Shown here piece after piece: positions 58,570-64,000 of a stretch of 64,000 bases of DNA. The position numbers and the translations under genes were made by a program. Each line of letters begins with the position of its first letter. Position 1 is the stretch's first letter. The DNA is from Tragulus kanchil. Taxonomy: Eukaryota; Chordata; Mammalia; Artiodactyla; Tragulidae. Location: positions 206,704,939-206,768,938 of the forward strand of contig JAIOJX010000032.1 in NCBI GenBank assembly GCA_022376925.1. Reading direction: 5' to 3'. A model generated the notes under the pieces. It did not search any database. It was not told the origin of the DNA and saw only the letters and a program-made list of their open reading frames with translations.

Positions 58570-59470
58570 TTTTTTTTTTTTACTGTGGTAATATACAGAA
58601 GTAAAATTGACCATTTTAAAAGGTATAGTTACCTAAATACATTCATATTGTTGTTCAGCCTTTAACATTGTCTCCTTTTTCATCATCTAAATTGAAATTC
58701 TGTACCTATTAACTCCTCGTACCTCCCCTGGAAATCACTATTCCACTTTCTGTGGTTATTATTTGACAACTTTAAGCACTCCTTAGAATAGTGGCATCAT
58801 AAAGTATTTTGTGTATGGCTTATTTCACTTTGCATAATGTCTTTCAGGTTTGTCCACATATGTACCATACATCTGTGTTTTATTCCTTTTTAAGGCTGAA
58901 TAATATTCTATTACCCGTGTCTACCACATGTTGTTTATCCATTCATCCACTGATGGACATTTGGGTTGCTTCCACCTTTCCACTATTGTGAAAGTGTGCA
59001 AACATCTGTATGAGCCTCTGCTTTCAATTCTTTTTTCTTTTTTTTTAAAGATTTATTTATTTATTTATTTTTGGGCGGAGGTCGGGTTGGGGAGGGAGGG
59101 GAGCAGGCGGGCCACTTCTATTGGTCTTTCGTTTCTCTCTGTTCGTCCGTCTTTGTTCTTTGGCTCCTGTGGGCCTCCCATCGCGGTGGCGTCTGTTGTC
59201 GCAGAGCACCGGTTCTGGGCGCATGCGCTCCAGAGCTCCGGCTCGGTCATTGGACACATTGGTCCAGCAGCTCCGCGGCACGTGGGATCTTCCCAGGCCA
59301 GGGCTCGAACCAGCGCCCCTTGCACTGCAAGGCGGTGTCCTTACCCACTGGACCACCAGAGGAAGCCCGTCAATTCTTTAGGTATATTCTCAGGTGGAAT
59401 TGTTGGATCACATGATAATTTTAATTTTTTGAGAAACTTTGACCAGGGTTCTAATATTTAATTTTAAATA
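58570..59470 (-). mobile_element. Old L1 3' fragment interrupted by a young SINE (partly copied at 60000-60540)
   Basis: The plus strand reads TGTTGTTTATCCATTCATCC, GATGGACATTTGGGTTGCTT and GTGGAATTGTTGGATCACAT, the reversed L1 3' region. Confidence 0.75.
59034..59369 (-). mobile_element. Young CHR-1-like SINE inside an L1 3' fragment
   Basis: The target duplication TCAATTCTTT is at 59024-59033 and 59370-59379. Its body is almost the same as the elements at 1051 and 62164. Confidence 0.93.
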
Positions 59471-60111
59471 ATCTTTCAGTCATTTCATCTCAGCGAACAT
59501 GTCCATTCTCTCTTTTGTGAGTATCCCAGGGTCTGAGCACAAACCGAGTTGAAGCACTTAAGTCAATGCTCAGGTTGGTCAGCAAGAGAGATGGTGACCA
59601 CCTAAACAGCAGAGCCCCACATCAACTAGACAGAACTTAATGGCCAGAAATTTCCCTTACAGTAAGGACAAATTATTTCTTTTCACAAGGAGAATCCTGA
59701 AGATCAGTATTCTGTAGGCCTGGAATTTTATTGTTAAAAATATAAGACTTGAAGAATCTCCTTGTAAAGATAGTGTTGTCGATAGTGTTGATGACCTAGT
59801 CAGAATTTGGGAGGCAGAGGAGATGGAACTGAACTGTGTGAAGGAAAGAGAGTAAGCGGGCCACAGACAGCGGGGAGGCCCCAAAGATGTTCATTCTGCT
59901 TTCCCATCTGTTCCATCAGGCTGGCAGGCTGAAGCACGCCAGAGCTGGGCTTTCATTTTTTTGTAGGCTTGCAGCTGATTCTATTTTACCCTTTTTGTCT
60001 ACCACATGTTGTTTATCCATTCATCCACTGATGGACATTTGGGTTGCTTCCACCTTTCCACTATTGTGAAAGTGTGCAAACATCTGTATGAGCCTCTGCT
60101 TTCAATTCTTT

Positions 60112-60447
60112 TTTCTTTTTTTTTAAAGATTTATTTATTTATTTATTTTTGGGCGGAGGTCGGGTTGGGGAGGGAGGGGAGCAGGCGGGCCACTTCTATT
60201 GGTCTTTCGTTTCTCTCTGTTCGTCCGTCTTTGTTCTTTGGCTCCTGTGGGCCTCCCATCGCGGTGGCGTCTGTTGTCGCAGAGCACCGGTTCTGGGCGC
60301 ATGCGCTCCAGAGCTCCGGCTCGGTCATTGGACACATTGGTCCAGCAGCTCCGCGGCACGTGGGATCTTCCCAGGCCAGGGCTCGAACCGGCGCCCCTTG
60401 CACTGCAAGACGGTGTCCTTACCCACTGGACCACCAGAGGAAGCCCG
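60112..60447 (-). mobile_element. Duplicate copy of the SINE at 59034
   Basis: This is offset by 1078 bases with the same target duplication and only a few substitutions. Confidence 0.9.
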
Positions 60448-61617
60448 TCAATTCTTTAGGTATATTCTCAGGTGGAATTGTTGGATCACATGATAATTTT
60501 AATTTTTTGAGAAACTTTGACCAGGGTTCTAATATTTAATTTTAAATAATCTTTCAGTCATTTCATCTCAGCGAACATGTCCATTCTCTCTTTTGTGAGT
60601 ATCCCAGGGTCTGAGCACAAACCGAGTTGAAGCACTTAAGTCAATGCTCAGGTTGGTCAGCAAGAGAGATGGTGACCACCTAAACAGCAGAGCCCCACAT
60701 CAACTAGACAGAACTTAATGGCCAGAAATTTCCCTTACAGTAAGGACAAATTATTTCTTTTCACAAGGAGAATCCTGAAGATCAGTATTCTGTAGGCCTG
60801 GAATTTTATTGTTAAAAATATAAGACTTGAAGAATCTCCTTGTAAAGATAGTGTTGTCGATAGTGTTGATGACCTAGTCAGAATTTGGGAGGCAGAGGAG
60901 ATGGAACTGAACTGTGTGAAGGAAAGAGAGTAAGCGGGGCCACAGACAGCGGGGGAGGCCCCAAAGATGTTCATTCTGCTTTCCCATCTGTTCCATCAGG
61001 CTGGCAGGCTGAAGCACGCCAGAGCTGGGCTTTCACGTGTTCCCCTGCTTTGTCTCTTTCTCCGTAGGACTTATGAACCAATGTGGAAGGGAAAACACTG
61101 AGCTGCATAGACCTAGAGATTTATTTTTCAAAGGATGACCAAGAAATCCTTTTTGCCACCAATCAATAAGTACAGTATAATTTCCCAAAGCTCAATCTAC
61201 AAAGAAGGAAATTTAATAAATAGCTGAAATACTCCTAATTGAACCTGTAGGTTCTGTGATTAGACGTAAGGAAGCCCAAAGAGGTGGTTGCCTAGTAACC
61301 AGTAGAAGTCTCTCTGGAACCTAAAACTAAGGAAGGTTTAAGCAGAACTTTGCTTACGTTTGAAGACTGTGTGTAGGAAGCCATTTTGAAGGTAATTTCA
61401 AAACACTGCTGATTCATCAGTATGTAAAAACAGCTTATTAGTCTCTGAGGAATGATGAGAAGCAGCCAGAAGTCGTTGAAAAGATTTTTGATTAGGTGTC
61501 AGTGTTGCTTTAGGTAGAGTCTTGTTTTCTCTCTGGATCTCAGTTTTGAAATCTATTAATAAAAGAGTTGAGACAGATCATCTTTATGGCAGAGTTTCCA
61601 CAGTAATCTCATGAGAC

Positions 61618-61732
61618 AGCCCTGGTGGTTCAGTGGTTAGGACTTGGCACGTTCACTGCCATGGCCCGGAGTCAGTCATCGGTGGTCGGGGTAACAGATT
61701 CTGCAAGCCATGCGGCACAACCCAAAAAAATA
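61618..61732 (+). mobile_element. CHR-2-type SINE fragment
   Basis: CAGCCCTGGTGGTTCAGTGG is a tRNA-like head, followed by a degraded body and CCCAAAAAAATAAAAG. Confidence 0.65.
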
Positions 61733-61927
61733 AAAGAAAGTAGAGGAGGGAAAAAAACGTAGGAAACTTTTTGTTAGGAAAGAGGCAGCAGAGAGACGGT
61801 ATTTGAAATAAGCCAGGTGAAATGTTCCCTGATCCCACTCTCCTCAATAGCCAAGCTTTTTTCATAAATCCCATGGATACCTCCTGGAGCTACGGTTTCT
61901 CTAAATTTAATGTGTATAAAAATCTGA

Positions 61928-62150
61928 GGGCTTCCCTAGTGGTCCAGTGGGTAAAGAGTCTGCCTTGCACCGGTTGGATCCCTGGCCTGGGAGGATCCTA
62001 TGTGCCGCAGAGCTGCTGGACCACAGTGTCTAATTATGAGTCAGCGCTCTGGAGCGCATGCGCCCAGAGCTGGTGTTCTGCAATGAGAGAGGCCACTGCG
62101 ATGGGAGGCCCACGCAGGCTGAAGAATAAAGATGAATGAAAAATTAATTA
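61928..62150 (+). mobile_element. CHR-1-like SINE, older subfamily
   Basis: The head reads GGTCCAGTGGGTAAAGAGTC but is missing several bases around the B-box region. The tail ends at ATTAATTAATTAGG, directly before the next SINE. Confidence 0.85.
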
Positions 62151-62163
62151 ATTAGGAAAAGTG

Positions 62164-62496
62164 GGGCTTCCCCTGGTGGTCCAGTGGGTAAGGACACCGC
62201 CTTGCAGTGCAAGGGGCGCCGGTTCGAGCCCTGGCCTGGGAAGATCCCAAGTGCCGCGGAGTGGCTGGACCGATGTGTCCAATGACCGAGCCGGAGCTCT
62301 GGAGCGCATGCGCCCAGAGCCGGCGCTCTGCAACGACAGACGCCACCGCGATGGGAGGCCCACAGGAGCCAAGGAACAAAGACGGATGAAAACAGACAAA
62401 TGAAAGACCAATAGAAGTGGCCCGCCTGCTCCCCTCCCTCCCCAACCCGACCCCCGCCCAAAATTAATAAATAAATAAATCTTAAAAAAAAAAAAA
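62164..62496 (+). mobile_element. Young CHR-1-like SINE, head-to-tail with the previous one
   Basis: This full-length young element begins 14 bases after the older one ends. It probably inserted into the A-rich tail of the older copy. Confidence 0.92.
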
Positions 62497-62814
62497 GAGG
62501 CTAAAATTTAAAAAGAGCCTCTGAGAGCTTGTTAAAAAGGAGATTTCTAGGCTTTGTTTGCAGCCTACTGGATCAACAATAGTCTAGAGTATGGGACGCA
62601 GGAATCTGTATTTTAATGAACTCCTCGGGTCATCTTGATGGAGAATGTCTTTTAACCATATCTAACAAGCACTGTCCCAGAAGCTGAGTGTCCTTCTTGG
62701 GCCCTACTGCTTATTTAAAAATCTCAGAAGATACTGTGCTATGATTTATGCCTTTTCTGCTGTGGCAATTTCCACTGTTTTAGTGACAGAAGGGGGAAAA
62801 AAGGGTATCATTCC

Positions 62815-63022
62815 TTTTGTTGTTTAGTCACTCAGTTGTGTCTAACTCTTTGTGACTCTGTGGACTATGTCCTGCCTGACTCCACTGTCCATTGGATTCT
62901 CCAGGCAAGAATACTGGAGTGGGTTGCCATTTCCTCCTTCAGGGGTCTTTCCCACCCAGAGATCGAGCCCATGTCTCCTGCATTGCCAGGTGGATTCTTT
63001 ACCGCTGAGCCAGGAAGCCCTA
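62815..63022 (-). mobile_element. Bov-A type SINE
   Basis: The plus strand reads TGTTTAGTCACTCAGTTGTG, AAGAATACTGGAGTGGGTTG and CTGAGCCAGGAAGCCC. Its middle may be repeated at the window's right edge. Confidence 0.85.
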
Positions 63023-64000
63023 TTATTCCTTTCAGCATGCACTAATTATCTCATTTGAATTATTTCTGCAGAAGAAAGGCACCAGACCGGGGGTGAGGGT
63101 AGAGGCCTGGGGAAGTGAAGAGTGGAACTGAATTTGGAACCTCTGAGACAGTGCAGATTCTTATATCAGATTTTAACTGGAGACATAAACCTTCTAGGCC
63201 CCTTCTTGCCTATCCAGCCAGTTTTCTAGAAATGCAAGAGATAAAATCCTGGTGGTTGCTGTTTACCAGATTACAGGCCTTGGTTGCAATCATGCCAGGT
63301 CTGAGTAACTGTAGGATGCCATTTATTCAGTTTCTTATTCAGCTGTCTGTGCACAAAAGCACTTGGGACCTGCCACTCTACTTTCGGTTCTTCAGGGTTA
63401 TTTGTTGAGACAGTTCCTTGCCTCCAAGGTCCAGGTAACGTTTACATTTGGATAATATGGAGCTCCAGACTCCATTTGTAGGTCTTTTCTTTCTTCTGTT
63501 AGCTTCCTAGGACCCCAGTATTCCTAAACTTTTTCCTTAAGTGCTCAGTGCATCTAACTGTGGGGCCCCAGAGACTTGCCTGATAAGGAGAATACTGCCT
63601 GCTCTAAATCAATAATAACAGTTTCTCACAGTTATGTAATACTTTGTAGCTTGCAAAGAACTTTCATTCATGTTCCCTATTTTTTAGCTTTATAGCAGCA
63701 CTAAATTAGAACAGGCATCAGATTCTATTTTCAGACTGGTAAACTAAGACAAACCAGGGTTATTAAATCATTGCCAGGAATAACACAGCCGGGAGGTGTA
63801 GAACCTGGCCTAACACTTGTCTTCTGACTCTAAGTCCATCCAGCACAAGCCTGTTTTGACCAAACCTTAGAACATTTTGTCCTGTCGCAGTTCCTTTACA
63901 AAGACACATCTATCATGGGTTTCCTTCTTTTTCAACAAGCCATCATCTTAGGTAATTATAACTATTCCTGACTTTTGTGGGACTATGTCCTGCCTGACCC
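62862..64000 (+). repeat. Probable start of a further duplication D18, period about 1118
   Basis: GGACTATGTCCTGCCTGAC at 62862 recurs at 63980, at the very end of the window. The spacing fits the other duplications but only about 20 bases are visible. Confidence 0.55.
63640..63850 (+). mobile_element. MIR-like relic
   Basis: This contains ACACAGCCGGGAGGTGTAGA and ACTTGTCTTCTGACTCTAAG, matching the 3' half of MIR in order. It is strongly diverged. Confidence 0.5.

Larger units (their letters stand above)
58920..61035 (+). repeat. Direct duplication D17, period 1078, join near 59998
   Basis: This duplicates L1 with its young SINE. About 40 unmatched bases (59957-59997) precede the join. Confidence 0.95.
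56053..64000. other. Upstream flank of ACOT2
   Basis: I see no supported gene. It contains a BovB 3' end, four young SINEs plus one duplicate copy, an L1 3' fragment, a CA repeat, MIR-like relics and a Bov-A element. An 85-codon frame at 57042-57299 (-) is discussed separately. Confidence 0.65.

Noticed and set aside
1..64000. Tandem gene amplification giving extra ACOT genes
   Set aside because: The extra exon copies are isolated, often truncated, and belong to duplications that ignore gene boundaries; no extra complete gene results.

Overview
The window is vertebrate nuclear DNA from a ruminant. The evidence is split genes with GT-AG introns, a BovB LINE fragment with recognisable reverse-transcriptase sequence near 24.5-25.7 kb, Bov-A/Bov-tA type elements, tRNA-Glu-derived (CHR-type) SINEs and mammal-wide relics (L1, MER5A-like, MLT1-like, MIR-like). 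The young mobile-element load is dominated by one CHR-1-like SINE family (13 independent insertions), not by young Bov-tA/ART2A copies. That suggests a lineage other than cattle or sheep, perhaps an early-branching ruminant; this last point is weak inference.

The only protein-coding genes I can support are three members of the type I acyl-CoA thioesterase (ACOT) cluster. All are on the minus strand, and each has the family structure of 457 + 203 + about 600 coding bases in three exons. From high to low coordinate they are ACOT2 (the ACOT1/2 type, 56.05-47.37 kb), ACOT4 (23.95-16.36 kb) and ACOT6 (9.34-1.83 kb), the same order and orientation as in other mammals. All three keep the Ser232/Asp326/His360 catalytic triad. 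They hydrolyse acyl-CoAs to free fatty acid plus CoA in different compartments. ACOT6 ends in SKL and ACOT4 in PKL, both peroxisomal-type ends. ACOT2 has an in-frame N-terminal extension resembling a mitochondrial leader and also ends in AKL.

The most striking large-scale signal is not a gene. The window carries 17 direct duplications, plus the probable start of an 18th at the right edge. Each has a period of about 1.03-1.19 kb, the copies are nearly identical, and they sit at irregular intervals. They duplicate whatever is present: ACOT exons, SINEs with their target-site duplications, and introns. Differences cluster at the joins as homopolymer shortening and small deletions, with a few allele-like substitutions elsewhere. 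The simplest reading is contigs abutted in a scaffold without removing overlaps of about 1.1 kb, so the true locus is about 45 kb and the extra exon copies are false. A biological origin would be extraordinary and is testable with raw reads.

Layout: 0-1.8 kb, ACOT6 3' flank with SINEs; 1.8-9.4 kb, ACOT6; 9.4-16.3 kb, intergenic with SINEs, LTR relics and an LTR-like element; 16.3-24 kb, ACOT4; 24-47 kb, gene-free with BovB, L1, many SINEs and LTR-like elements; 47-56 kb, ACOT2; 56-64 kb, gene-free upstream flank with SINEs and L1.
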